Below are positions 1 to 8,734 of a stretch of 64,000 nt of DNA, in pieces. The position numbers and the translations under genes are program-made. Origin of the DNA: Acetobacter farinalis (lineage in GTDB: Bacteria > Pseudomonadota > Alphaproteobacteria > Acetobacterales > Acetobacteraceae); NCBI RefSeq assembly GCF_011516935.1, contig NZ_WOTF01000005.1, positions 1 through 64,000 on the forward strand, read 5' to 3'. Each line of letters starts with the position of its first letter. The first letter of the stretch is position 1. The notes beneath the pieces were generated by a model that was not told the origin of the DNA, did no database searches, and worked only from the letters and a program-made list of their open reading frames with translations.

Positions 1-345
1 GCCGATTCATTTTTTTTCCAGAGCTTCCTTCAGAATATCCGTCTGCATACTCAGATCCGCATACATCCGCTTCAGCCGACGGTTCTCTTCTTCCAGAACC
101 TTCATTTGACTGATCATTGCGGCATCCATGCCGCCATATTTCGCACACCATCGGTAAAACGTGGCATTGCTGATCCCATGTTCCCGACACAGATCAGGAA
201 CCGAGACGCCACCCTCGGCCTGGCGGATCACGCCCATGATCTGGGCGTCAGTAAAGCGATCACTCTTCATCAAAATCTTCTCATTATTACGCTGAGAAAA
301 TTCTCATTCAAAAGCCACTCTTTTTACGGGGGGATTACCAGTGTG
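1..345 (-). mobile_element. IS3-family insertion sequence, right part cut by window start
   Basis: The element is read on the minus strand: orfA is present and orfB would lie beyond base 1. The upstream end is probably near base 341-345, where the minus strand reads TGGTAATCCCCCC, a plausible terminal repeat. I cannot see the partner repeat, so the boundary is approximate. An A8 run overlaps the orfA stop, as in IS3 elements that make the OrfAB fusion by programmed frameshifting. Confidence 0.55.
7..270 (-). CDS. IS3-family transposase OrfA
   Basis: This 87-residue protein has the helix-turn-helix layout of IS3 OrfA (residues about 5-50, with GVSVPDLCREHGISNATFYR) followed by a leucine-zipper-like coiled coil (MKVLEEENRRLKRMYADLSM). 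OrfA binds the terminal repeats and, fused to OrfB by frameshifting, makes the active transposase. The ATG at 270 is preferred over the upstream TTG. The gene ends in an A8 run joined to the TGA stop, a likely -1 slippage site. OrfB lies outside the window, so activity cannot be judged. Confidence 0.85.
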   Translation of the reverse strand: MKSDRFTDAQIMGVIRQAEGGVSVPDLCREHGISNATFYRWCAKYGGMDAAMISQMKVLEEENRRLKRMYADLSMQTDILKEALEKK

Positions 346-624
346 TTTTTGGTGACATAACTCTGGCACAAGTCTGACATCGAAGCTGGGATAAAATTTG
401 ATAATGTTTCTGCGGCAGGAGGTCACGTTTCCCACCGCGCGTTGAAAGAAACAGAAATGCATCCAAAAAATGAGCCTGTGGGGTGCGTATCCATTTTGTC
501 ACTTAACATAGAGAGAATTTTGCTTACATGGCTGATAGCGTAAACAATTTGCCCGGTTGATCAGTTGATCAGGATTCCCTGACCATCTGAAGAAGCTCGG
601 CATGCAGGTTAAGGCCCCCTTCGC
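346..624. other. Intergenic stretch, no gene recognised
   Basis: Between the IS end and the glycosyltransferase remnant there is no reading frame with recognisable protein character. The stretch is probably the broken flank left by insertion and deletion. Overlapping short frames on both strands look like chance frames. Confidence 0.4.
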
Positions 625-1302
625 GTGCTCAAAAGTTATCGTCTCGATAGAGACCAGGACGACGTTACTACGCCTACCCCCGAGATTGAGCATGCACCTC
701 TTCGCATTGCGATCGTCGCAAGTTCCTACAACTACATCAAGGACGGCGTGGCGCTTACACTCAACCGGTTGGTCGACTATCTCGAGCGGCAGGGCATTGA
801 GGTACTGGTGTTTGCACCGGTTGGGAAGCATCCGGCTTTTTCGCATCACGGTACACTTGTGCCCATTCCCTCAATACCGCTGCCCCGTCGTCCGGAATAT
901 CGCCTGGCTTCCGGCCTGACGCCCAAAGCGCTCGAGACACTGCGCGCCTTCAAGCCTGACCTGATCCATGTTGCGGTCGCCCCGGATCTTATCGGGTTCA
1001 GCGCCTGGCGCGCGGCCAAGCGATGGAACATCCCTCTGGTTGCCTCCTACCACACACGCTACGAAGCCCAGCTTGGGCATTATTGGTATGTCGCCGCCCT
1101 GAAAGGCCTGATGGCATCCTATCTGCGCCGTTTTTACGGGGTCTGCCGTGAAGTCTATGTGCCATGTCAATCGATGATGGATACGCTGCTTGAGGACGGG
1201 CTCAGAGACAATTTCCGCCTTTGGCTGCGTGGTGTCGATGTGGTTCAGTTCAATCCTGCAAAGCGCTCGGCAGCGTGGCGTGCAAAACTCGGGATTGGCA
1301 AA
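625..1302 (+). pseudogene. Truncated GT4-type glycosyltransferase (N-terminal half)
   Basis: The frame encodes the N-terminal Rossmann domain of a GT-B glycosyltransferase of family 4, of the type acting on lipid or sugar acceptors (SqdX/MgtA-like). The opening LRIAIVASSYNYIKDGVALT, the FAPVG segment and the ASYHTRYEAQLGHYW segment fit this family. Family members run to about 380-400 residues. Here homology stops near base 1302 after the linker (AKLGIGKD), and an unrelated 14-residue tail follows before a stop at 1350. The nucleotide-sugar-binding C-terminal domain is absent, so the gene is very probably inactive. The GTG start at 625 is uncertain. Confidence 0.75.
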
Positions 1303-1530
1303 GACTATTCTCCGCACACCTTGAGCCATGTCTGCTTCGAGGACGCGTAGGAATCCGCTCCGCCGACCGCAAAGAAGGCGTAGGCGGACATGGCCTGAAT
1401 AATTAAGCGATCCGTTTGGCGTGGGGAGGGAGCTTATTGATTTCAGTGAGAAGGTTAAGTGCAGGCAGGACTTTGCTACGCCAATACCGGCCTGGAATTC
1501 CGTGATTGAGTCCTGTATTTTAGCTGATTG
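1303..1530. other. Junction debris with a possible C-terminal gene remnant on the minus strand
   Basis: On the minus strand a frame ending in TAA at 1403-1405 reads RYWRSKVLPALNLLTEINKL and then a short basic tail. It looks like the end of a real protein, but I do not recognise the family. The rest of the stretch has no gene. It sits between two truncations and is best read as rearrangement debris. Confidence 0.3.
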
Positions 1531-1665
1531 TCATGCAAGCCGAAACCCACGCGCTACCGAACGACGAACTGGTCCTTCTATAATGCAGCGCTGAAGAAAC
1601 GTGGATATCTGACAGTGTGGTTTGATCCGTCCATGAATTGGGAGGGCCTTCCGACGGGGCGTGCA
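1531..1665 (+). pseudogene. IS5-family transposase N-terminal fragment
   Basis: The frame contains YRTTNWSFYNAALKKRGYLT followed by VWFDPSMNWEGLPTGRA, the characteristic opening of IS5-family transposases. After about 45 residues the similarity is lost and the frame stops. The catalytic DDE domain is missing, so this is a dead fragment. Confidence 0.7.
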
Positions 1666-1800
1666 GCCAAACGGTTGCGCGCTTTTTTATTGAGTGTGTC
1701 ACGACGATCTCCGCTGTGGTCCGTCACATAAGCTCGTGCCTCACTTGGCTGAACACAGGGCCGGATAAGCTGTAAGCTCCGGCCCGGGTCCAGGGCGATG

Positions 1801-2757
1801 TTATTTGAACGCGCTCCTCAATGCGCTCATTTGTACTGCGGCAAATTCTTTTGAGATGTCCGCATCAGGCGCCAACTGGTCGAAGCCGTGATAGGCGCCG
1901 GGCGAAACGAGCAGCTTGGTAGGCACGCCAGCCTCGATCAGCCGCCGTGCATACTCTGTATCTTCGAAGACGAAGAGATCAAGCGCGCCGACCCCGATGA
2001 ATGTTGGTGGAAGGCCTGATAAATCCGTTTGTCGTGAAGGAACCGCCTCGGGGGGCGTATCATCGCTTCCTGCCGGCATTCCAAGAAAAGATGACCAGCC
2101 GTATTGGTTCGCCTGGGGCGTCCAAAGGATGGCGCCGATAAAGTCAGGAACCTTAACCGTGCTTCCTGTACGATCATCGAGCATAGGATAAATCAGGATC
2201 TGGGCGGCAAGGGGGACCTCCTTGCGATCGCGCGCTGTCAGCGCAAGTCGTGCTGCATTGCCGCCACCTGCGCTTTCACCCATCACCGCGATTTTGTCCG
2301 GGTTGAGCCCTAGCTCCGAAGCGTTTGCGTGCATCCAGCGTAGTGCGGCGTAATGATCCTCGATTACACCCTTGTAGGGTGTCTCCGGCGACAGTCGATA
2401 CTCAACAGTCACAATGACCCAGCCCTCATCTCGAGCGAGTTTTTGCAACCGCGGGACCGAGAGATACGCACTGCCTGCTATGGTGCCGCCGCCATGGGAA
2501 TGGAGGATCCCAGGGCGTTTTTGGCCATCGGCAGCGTTGATGATAAAAATTTTGACGTCAGGGTTATCGCCTCCAACCGGAACCATGCGTTCTTCCACCA
2601 TCACGTCGGGCAACGGCTCAGCGGGGTTCATTGCTGCAAGCATTGCGCGTATGGCAGGTAGGGTCTGATCAGACCAGACTATTCCTGCGACGGCCGACTC
2701 AATCTTCTCAGCTGCCGCTCGCAATTGCGGGTCAATGCGTTCAATCACGTTTTCCAT
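1801..2757 (-). CDS. Alpha/beta hydrolase, hormone-sensitive-lipase-type esterase
   Basis: This 318-residue protein is a complete HSL-family (family IV) esterase, which hydrolyses short- to medium-chain acyl esters. The oxyanion-hole motif HGGG is at residues 88-91, the nucleophile Ser162 lies in GESAGG, Asp260 in GALDLF and His290 in AYHGF. No signal peptide is visible, so it should be cytoplasmic. The gene stands alone between insertion-sequence remnants. The natural substrate cannot be inferred. Confidence 0.9.
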   Translation of the reverse strand: MENVIERIDPQLRAAAEKIESAVAGIVWSDQTLPAIRAMLAAMNPAEPLPDVMVEERMVPVGGDNPDVKIFIINAADGQKRPGILHSHGGGTIAGSAYLSVPRLQKLARDEGWVIVTVEYRLSPETPYKGVIEDHYAALRWMHANASELGLNPDKIAVMGESAGGGNAARLALTARDRKEVPLAAQILIYPMLDDRTGSTVKVPDFIGAILWTPQANQYGWSSFLGMPAGSDDTPPEAVPSRQTDLSGLPPTFIGVGALDLFVFEDTEYARRLIEAGVPTKLLVSPGAYHGFDQLAPDADISKEFAAVQMSALRSAFK

Positions 2758-2848
2758 AGTTCAAGCCCTTCTCTGTCCGGTTATACGATTCTGGTTTTCG
2801 CCAAAGTCTGCCTGCTTCAGCCGCTACCTCCTTGTGTGTCAGTAAGGT

Positions 2849-3425
2849 CTAAACGCGAGCAACCGCGGATGGTTCTTCGAGCGAAAGAGGTGGACCCGTT
2901 CGTCCAGCCAGTGCCGAGTGCGGACGCTGCCCGTTGTAGTGGGCAATCCATGCCTTGAGCCCCGCCCGTAGCTCCGATCCGGTCTTGAACGCGCGCAGAT
3001 AGACGCATTCGTATTTCAGCGACCGCAACAGACGTTCGATGAACACGTGGTAGGGCCAGCGACCGCGCCCGTCCATGCTGATGCGGATATGACGCGCTTC
3101 CAGCACCTCCGTGAACCGGGGCATCGTGAATTGTGAACCCTGGTCCGTGTTGAAAACCTCCGGGTTGCCCAGTTCATGATCGCCACGAGGTAGAGAAATC
3201 CCCGTTCCATGAGGATATACGTGTTATCGGAACACCAGACCTGATTGGGTCGGTCGATGACCATATCCCGCAGCAGATAGGGGTATTTCCGATGCTCCGG
3301 ATGGGGCACACTCGTGCGTGGCTTCTGGTAGATCGCCGCCCCATACCTCTGGCGCGTAACCTTACCCATAAAACCCGTCCTCGTTCAGGCCGGACGAGAG
3401 CTTATCGCCCTGTCCGAAAAATGGG
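2849..3425 (-). pseudogene. Decayed IS3-family OrfB transposase
   Basis: Three pieces of an IS3-group OrfB integrase are visible on the minus strand. The first (about 3425-3362) resembles the helical region before the core. The second (3369-about 3230) carries PNQVWCSDNTYI, the first catalytic Asp region. The third (3124-2849) carries the last catalytic segment and IAHYNGQRPHSALAGR. Between the last two, roughly 35-40 codons holding the second Asp are missing and the frame is shifted. OrfA is absent. The element cannot encode an active transposase. Confidence 0.8.
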
Positions 3426-3587
3426 GACCAGCTCTGTGATGGTGTTTCAGACAGTGCTGCCATATTTGCCCAACGTCTCCAGAGTATGCGCTTTTTGTGC
3501 ACGTGGGGTGACGCCTTCTTGTGGCCGGGCATGACATATTTTTCCGGGCTCAGCCTGTGTCCATGAAAAGAGTTATGGCAAAAAATG

Positions 3588-3603
3588 CGTATTTCCCTTA
3601 AAT
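3588..3603 (+). promoter_or_regulatory. Putative operator shared with the DJ-1/SDR promoter region
   Basis: CGTATTTCCCTTAAAT lies just upstream of the GlxA-type regulator start at 3611. The same 16 bases occur on the opposite strand at 8634-8649, inside a long inverted repeat. The duplication suggests one regulator acts at both places. The GlxA-type protein encoded here is the natural candidate (inference). Confidence 0.5.
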
Positions 3604-3610
3604 TCGGGCT

Positions 3611-4597
3611 ATGCATCATATTGGATTCTTTGTCTGTCTTGACCACCGTGTCCTCGATCTTGCGGGGCCGCTGGGTGCATTTGAAGAGGCGAATGGCTTT
3701 GTTGAAGGGGGTGCCTATCGCCTGACGGTGATTTCCGAGAGTGGAGGTGTTGTTGTCGGGAGTTCCGGAGTTTCCATTCATACTCAGTCCTTCCGCACCC
3801 AGCAGTTTGATACGGTGATTTTTATTGGCGGCGAAATCGACGCTTTTCAAAATCCTGCGGCCATTGCGGCGGCAAAGGATCTGGCTGCACGTACTGCCCG
3901 CATCGCGAGTGTTTGCACGGGCGCGTTTCTTCTGGCAGCGGCAGGACTTCTGGATGGTCATCGCGCAACAACTCACTGGCGGCTCGCACCGGAACTTCAG
4001 CAACGATACCCTCTGATCAGGGTCGAGGCGGATCGTATCTTCGTTGTGGACGACAATATCTGGACCTCCGCCGGCATCACGGCGGGGATTGATCTGGCGC
4101 TCGCACTCATCGAAACCGACTTCGGGATTAATATTGCGCGTGAGGTTGCGCGTGAGCTTGTTGTTCCTTATCGCCGCTCTGGCGGGCAGTCGCAGTTCTC
4201 AGCCATGTCGCAGATGGAACCGGACTCAGACCGGATCCGTATGGCGCTGGCCTTCGCCCGTGATCATCTGGTGGAACCGCTACCGATCGAGCGGCTTGCG
4301 GAAGCAGCCAGATTAAGTGTTCGTCAATTTGGACGGGCTTTCAGGCGTCAGACCGGTGAAACGCCAGCCAAGGCGGTTGAGCGCCTGCGTGTTGAGGCCG
4401 CCTGTTCGCGTTTGCAAGGCGGGTCGGAGCCGATTGAACAGATCGCAAAAGCCGTTGGTTTTTCGGACCCTGAGCGTATGCGCCGTGCCTTTGTCAAATT
4501 GCACGGCCATCCCCCGCAAGCAGTAAGGCGCGCCGGTCGTCAGGAGAATGCTGTGTACGCCATACAGCAGGGACACGGCGGTGCGACGAAGGAATAA
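3611..4597 (+). CDS. GlxA-family transcriptional regulator (DJ-1/PfpI + AraC)
   Basis: The 328-residue protein joins an N-terminal DJ-1/PfpI-type sensing domain (about residues 4-170, Cys102 in VCTGAFLLAA and THWR after it) to a C-terminal AraC HTH pair (about 200-310, with LAEAARLSVRQFGRAFRRQT and IAKAVGFSDPERMRRAF). Family members (GlxA/FtrA/GbdR type) usually activate transcription in response to a small metabolite. The start at 3611 is the first in-frame ATG. The promoter holds an element that recurs at the DJ-1/SDR region about 5 kb away, so this protein may control that region as well as itself. The ligand is unknown. Confidence 0.9.
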   Translation: MHHIGFFVCLDHRVLDLAGPLGAFEEANGFVEGGAYRLTVISESGGVVVGSSGVSIHTQSFRTQQFDTVIFIGGEIDAFQNPAAIAAAKDLAARTARIASVCTGAFLLAAAGLLDGHRATTHWRLAPELQQRYPLIRVEADRIFVVDDNIWTSAGITAGIDLALALIETDFGINIAREVARELVVPYRRSGGQSQFSAMSQMEPDSDRIRMALAFARDHLVEPLPIERLAEAARLSVRQFGRAFRRQTGETPAKAVERLRVEAACSRLQGGSEPIEQIAKAVGFSDPERMRRAFVKLHGHPPQAVRRAGRQENAVYAIQQGHGGATKE

Positions 4598-4686
4598 TAC
4601 CAGAAAGAGCTAGTCAGGGCGGGCGGCTGGCAGCGTTCTGGAATGCGTGCCCATTCTCGGGGAGGGCATGCCTTAGTGCGGCCTCC

Positions 4687-5262
4687 TTAAAAGGAGAGAG
4701 CGTTCATCAGCGTGTCGAGTGAGTCGGCGATAAACCCATCAGCTTTCAGCATGACCAGGCCATGGAGCTGGCCCCACACGGCATGGGCGCGTGTGAGCGA
4801 TGTTTCCGGGCTGGACGCTGTTACGCGGTCAAGAAGCGGCTGAAAGCTTGCGCGCGCCGCGTGTGCAAGTGCGCTGTCTGGTGTGGCCTCCGGCACCAGA
4901 CCGGATGCAAACATAAGGCGGTAAAGCTCCACATTTTCTACCCCAAAAGCAAGGTAGGCGGATGCCATCCGCTTAATCGCATTTGCTTCGTCCCCGCTTG
5001 ATGCGGCTTCGAGAAGAACCTTGGTAAACTGCTCGAACCCATTGGTTGCAACGGCTGAGAGGAGATCCTCGCGGTCCGTGAAGTGACGATATGGTGCTGA
5101 CTGCGCCACACCCGCCCGGCGTGCCAGTGATGCCATTGAAAGGTTTTGAGCCCCGTGAGCGGATATTTCCGCCCGGGCCGCATCAAGCAGTTCCTTCCGT
5201 AAGTCGCCATGATGATAGTTTTTGCGGCGTTCAGGCTGGTTTGGTTCTGCATCGCGTTTCAT
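4687..5262 (-). CDS. TetR/AcrR-family regulator
   Basis: This 191-residue protein has a TetR N-terminal HTH at about residues 16-65 (SLARRAGVAQSAPYRHFTDR) and a C-terminal ligand domain resembling the WHG type. It is transcribed divergently from the carotenoid-oxygenase-like gene with only 76 bases between start codons. A 9-base inverted repeat spans that gap, so it probably represses both itself and the oxygenase (inference). The start ATG overlaps one arm of the operator. No inducer can be named. Confidence 0.9.
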   Translation of the reverse strand: MKRDAEPNQPERRKNYHHGDLRKELLDAARAEISAHGAQNLSMASLARRAGVAQSAPYRHFTDREDLLSAVATNGFEQFTKVLLEAASSGDEANAIKRMASAYLAFGVENVELYRLMFASGLVPEATPDSALAHAARASFQPLLDRVTASSPETSLTRAHAVWGQLHGLVMLKADGFIADSLDTLMNALSF

Positions 5263-5327
5263 GTGATGCTCTATAACATTTAAATTGACAGCAGATCAAT
5301 AAAAGCCAAAGTGATATGGCATCACAT
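5261..5327. promoter_or_regulatory. Putative TetR operator between the divergent pair
   Basis: ATGTGATGC (5261-5269) and its exact reverse complement GCATCACAT (5319-5327) flank the AT-rich gap. A second short repeat, GTGAT/ATCAC, is centred in 5311-5325. These sit over the two start regions, as expected for a TetR protein shutting off both promoters. Confidence 0.55.
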
Positions 5328-5338
5328 TGGAGACGCTT

Positions 5339-6715
5339 ATGACTCTGCTTCCGAAAACGCCCGGACCCATGCGTGCAGGAGCACCCTATCTGGCTGATAA
5401 TTTTGGTCCCGTGGCGGTTGAAACCACTGCGTTCAATCTGGAGGTGATCGGGCGCATTCCCGATGCGTTAAGCGGCCGTCTGCTTCGGATTGGTCCCAAT
5501 CCTGCCACGCCTCCAGACCCTGCACGCTATCACTGGTTCTCAGGTTCAGGGATGGCGCATGGTCTGCGTCTGCGTGACGGCAAGGCAGAGTGGTATCGCA
5601 GCCGTTACGTCAAAGATGCGGCGGTGGTTGCCGCTCTGAAATGTCAACCTCTCAGCGGGCCGGGTGAGGGGAGGCGTGACGGAAGTGTGAATACGAATTT
5701 TACCAGTGTTGGCAGAAAGCTTTATGCTGTTGTGGAGGCAGGGAGCCTGCCGGTTGAGCTGACCTATGAGTTGGAAAGTGTCGCGCGTACGGATTTCAAC
5801 GGAACACTTGAGGCTGGTTTTACCGGACATCCGAAGATTGATCCGATTACGGGTGAGCAGCATGCTCTAGCGTATCAGCCTGGGCAGCCTGTCCGCTATA
5901 TTTCGCTCGACCATAATGGTCGTGCCACGACCAAAGCGCGGATCGACCTGCCGCATAATCCGCTGATTCACGATATGGCGTTTACGGCCTCATTCATAAT
6001 TATACCCGATCTGCCGGTCACATTTCAGCCTGAACGGTCTCAGGCCGGATTTCCATGGCTTTGGGATGAGCGCCGGGATGCACGGATCGGGCTTTTGCCA
6101 CGCAACGGAGATGGGGCGAACATTCAATGGTTTGAAGCGCCGCGCTGTTTTGTTTTTCACTTTGTTAACGCTTATGACGATGGTGATGCGACCATCATTG
6201 ACGTCGCACGTCATCCGCGCATGTTCGATCACGATCATAATGGACCAAACGAGGGCATTCCCACTCTGGTTCGATGGACGCTTAACCGACGTTCCGGTCG
6301 GTTAAGCGAGACCGCTCTTGACGACCATGGGACTGAATTTCCGCGGATCAATGGACTGTATGGCGGCCAGCCTTACCGTTTCAGCTACACAGCCCATTGG
6401 GGGCGTAATGTGCGTTTTGGACCGGCAATGAAGCACGACATGCTGCGTGGTACAACGGAGATACATGACTATGGTACGGACCGTATGACTCTGGAGCCAA
6501 TCTTCGTGCAAAAGCCTGACGCTGTTGCTGAGGATGAGGGCTGGATCATGTCTTACGTTTACGATGCCAGCAGAAATCTGAGCGATGTTGTCATTCTGGA
6601 TGCTCAGGATTTCGCAGGTGAACCGCTAGCCACCATACGGCTGCCGGTCCGGGTGCCGTTTGGCTTTCATGGTGGCTGGGCGGCTGATCGAGATACACTC
6701 TCTCCTGCTGCGTGA
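5339..6715 (+). CDS. Carotenoid-oxygenase-family dioxygenase
   Basis: This 458-residue protein belongs to the RPE65/carotenoid cleavage dioxygenase superfamily, non-heme iron enzymes that split conjugated double bonds in apocarotenoids or stilbenes. The four iron-binding His are visible: H164 in GHPKIDP, H211 in LIHDMAFT, H274 in FHFVNAYDD and H444 in FGFHGGW. GGAGA at 5329-5333 places the start at the ATG at 5339 rather than the upstream TTG at 5327. No signal peptide is seen. No carotenoid biosynthesis gene is nearby, so a phenylpropenoid or stilbene substrate is as likely as a carotenoid. Confidence 0.9.
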   Translation: MTLLPKTPGPMRAGAPYLADNFGPVAVETTAFNLEVIGRIPDALSGRLLRIGPNPATPPDPARYHWFSGSGMAHGLRLRDGKAEWYRSRYVKDAAVVAALKCQPLSGPGEGRRDGSVNTNFTSVGRKLYAVVEAGSLPVELTYELESVARTDFNGTLEAGFTGHPKIDPITGEQHALAYQPGQPVRYISLDHNGRATTKARIDLPHNPLIHDMAFTASFIIIPDLPVTFQPERSQAGFPWLWDERRDARIGLLPRNGDGANIQWFEAPRCFVFHFVNAYDDGDATIIDVARHPRMFDHDHNGPNEGIPTLVRWTLNRRSGRLSETALDDHGTEFPRINGLYGGQPYRFSYTAHWGRNVRFGPAMKHDMLRGTTEIHDYGTDRMTLEPIFVQKPDAVAEDEGWIMSYVYDASRNLSDVVILDAQDFAGEPLATIRLPVRVPFGFHGGWAADRDTLSPAA

Positions 6716-6867
6716 ACTCATGTTTCCGTGAATAGTCAGATATTTTCAGGGGTGGTTCGCAGGGTTGTCGCAAGCAACCCTGCTAAAGCCCACGGCGTGC
6801 AGATTTGATGTGCGTAAACGACAAACGCATTTTTCTGCATGTGGTGCCTGAAATTAACGGTGCCGGA

Positions 6868-7356
6868 TTAGCGGTCATCCGATTTCAATGGGCCATCGTC
6901 GTTCCAGATATCGCGATGCAGCTTCCACGTGTTGCCCTGCTTAATGAAAAGGAGCATTTGTTTGCCGCGTGACTTTAGTTGTCCGTCATGGCTTCTGACA
7001 AGTGAGTCCGATACCTCGGTGACGACTTCATTATTGCCGTAAAATTCAAAGTTACTGAAGGACACTGTATCAGGTTCCTTTCCTGCATAACCGGCAGTGA
7101 AATACTGCGTGATTGCTGCCGCACCTTTAACGCGCTTGCCACCAGGTTGCAGTAATGTGCCATCTTCAGTGTAGAGATGACCGATGGCCTCATAGTCGCC
7201 TCGTTTGAAGGCCTCTGCCCAACGGTCGTTTTCTGCTTTGATAGCGACTTCCGTAGAGCGAGAAGGACCTGCTGCATAGGCCGCAATCGGTGCCCCAGCA
7301 ATCGCTGAAGAGACAGGGAGGATGGCGAAAGCTGCGAAAATTGATTTCATGTTCAT
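6868..7356 (-). CDS. Exported SnoaL-like/DUF4440 protein
   Basis: The 162-residue protein has a Sec-type signal peptide (about residues 1-28) followed by one NTF2-like fold of the DUF4440/SgcJ type (DRWAEAFKRGDYEAIGHLYT, then KLHRDIWNDDGP). Such domains form small cone-shaped ligand-binding pockets and their reactions are mostly unknown. It is a clear paralogue of the protein at 9531-10049, with the same domain and the same closing HRD-W motif. The mature protein should be periplasmic. Confidence 0.8.
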   Translation of the reverse strand: MNMKSIFAAFAILPVSSAIAGAPIAAYAAGPSRSTEVAIKAENDRWAEAFKRGDYEAIGHLYTEDGTLLQPGGKRVKGAAAITQYFTAGYAGKEPDTVSFSNFEFYGNNEVVTEVSDSLVRSHDGQLKSRGKQMLLFIKQGNTWKLHRDIWNDDGPLKSDDR

Positions 7357-7681
7357 TGTTCGATCTCAGTCTGCTTGAATATTTCAAAAAAGGGGGAATA
7401 ACTTTCCGGGAGGGTTAAAGGATGTATAGCCCTCAAAGGAATTCGCAGGCGGCATGGCGTGGAATGGCTCCCTGGTATCGTTTGCCCCATGCGTGTCATA
7501 AGTTTTTTGACAAACATGAGGCGAACGATGAGCATTCTAGCCGTTCATCACGGCGAGAGGCGTGATGAGGTAATCGTGATCTGGTTATGAAAAGTGCTTT
7601 TACATACTAAAGAGATCATATTTTTCTTCAGATATGCAGCATTTATTCAAAACTCAGACCTTCGAGAACGTGGCTGGCGCA
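7357..7681. other. Intergenic gap of about 325 bases
   Basis: No convincing gene is present. The short frames lack ribosome sites and family character. The stretch holds the SnoaL-like gene promoter on one side and the 3' end of the DJ-1 gene on the other. Confidence 0.4.
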
Positions 7682-8497
7682 CTAAATGATCGGACGCATC
7701 AGCCCATCTTTGGAACCAGGCAGCATTTTATAAACTGCTTCCCGAACGTTTTCGGGTGCATCTGCCGGATTGCCCGAACGGAACGGCGGTTGCGGGTCAT
7801 ACTGAACAAGAAGCTGCACCTGCTGTGCAGCCTGTGCACCGCGAAGTTCTGCGGCTATCGCTACGCCGAAATCAATGCCTGCGGTAACACCACCGCCACT
7901 CATGAAGCGACCATCCTTCACGATACGGGCAGAATCCGGAATGGCCCCGTATTCTTTAAGCACGTTCAGGAACGCCCAGTGACAAGCGCTTCGCTTCCCT
8001 TTCAGAACTCCAGCAGCGCCAAGAATGAGTGAGCCCGTACAGACTGAGGTGACATATTGGGCGCTTTCGGACAGCTTCCTGATATGTGCAAGGATTTCCG
8101 GTTTCATCATTGCGGAAAGGTTTAAGGCACCGGGAATGCAGATGACATCGACCTTGTCTATGTCAGAAAGTTTCTCCGTCGGACCGAACACGATGCCTTT
8201 CTCCAGAGTGACAGGACCGCCAGCAGGGCTGGCGAACCGAACCCGCGTGTTGGGAATACGTGAGAGGATTTCATTGGGGCCGGCGAAATCGAGAAGTGTT
8301 CCATTCGGGTAGATCACGAACAGAAAGTCGATTGGTTTCTCGGCTCCAGCGCGTGTTGTTGCGTGCGCAACTCCCGGGAGAAAGCTGACTGCGGCAGTCG
8401 TGGCAAGTGCTGCGCCGCCAATCAGCATGGCCTGCCGCCGTGCACGACCTTTCTCACTCAGGTTTTCCCGGATCGTTTCATCGAAAATTCCAGACAT
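7682..8497 (-). CDS. Tat-exported DJ-1/PfpI-family protein (isonitrile-hydratase-like)
   Basis: The 271-residue protein has a DJ-1/PfpI domain (about residues 55-240) with the nucleophile-elbow Cys153 in SVCTGSLILGAAG, and CHW after it, as in isonitrile hydratase and in the sensing domain of GlxA regulators. An unusually long N-terminus carries twin arginines (R20-R21) followed by a hydrophobic run and an AHA cleavage region, so Tat export is likely. Most DJ-1 proteins are cytoplasmic. It diverges from the SDR gene across an 18-base inverted repeat. The substrate is unknown. Confidence 0.85.
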   Translation of the reverse strand: MSGIFDETIRENLSEKGRARRQAMLIGGAALATTAAVSFLPGVAHATTRAGAEKPIDFLFVIYPNGTLLDFAGPNEILSRIPNTRVRFASPAGGPVTLEKGIVFGPTEKLSDIDKVDVICIPGALNLSAMMKPEILAHIRKLSESAQYVTSVCTGSLILGAAGVLKGKRSACHWAFLNVLKEYGAIPDSARIVKDGRFMSGGGVTAGIDFGVAIAAELRGAQAAQQVQLLVQYDPQPPFRSGNPADAPENVREAVYKMLPGSKDGLMRPII

Positions 8498-8575
8498 AGC
8501 GCTCTCCTAAGCTATCCCGCCGCGCGGGGTTGGTTGCCGGACAGTCCTGATACCTAGTTCCACGTGCGGTGTTCC

Positions 8576-8656
8576 TAAAGGACGTAATTCCCTCGCTTTG
8601 CGCCACGAGTTCGGTTTGAGTGGTGGTGTCTTTATTTAAGGGAAATACGTCCTTTA
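8576..8656. promoter_or_regulatory. 18-base inverted repeat between DJ-1 and SDR genes
   Basis: The arm at 8576-8593 (TAAAGGACGTAATTCCCT) and the arm at 8639-8656 (AGGGAAATACGTCCTTTA) are reverse complements with one mismatch and a 45-base spacer. The right arm contains the element found before the GlxA-type gene at 3588-3603. This looks like a looped regulator site serving both divergent promoters. Confidence 0.6.
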
Positions 8657-8734
8657 AGACATTTTCTGTTTTGCTAGGATCGACACGAACGGCAGGGGCG
8701 CCTGTTGCGTCTCTTTAATATTGAGGATTCCGCT

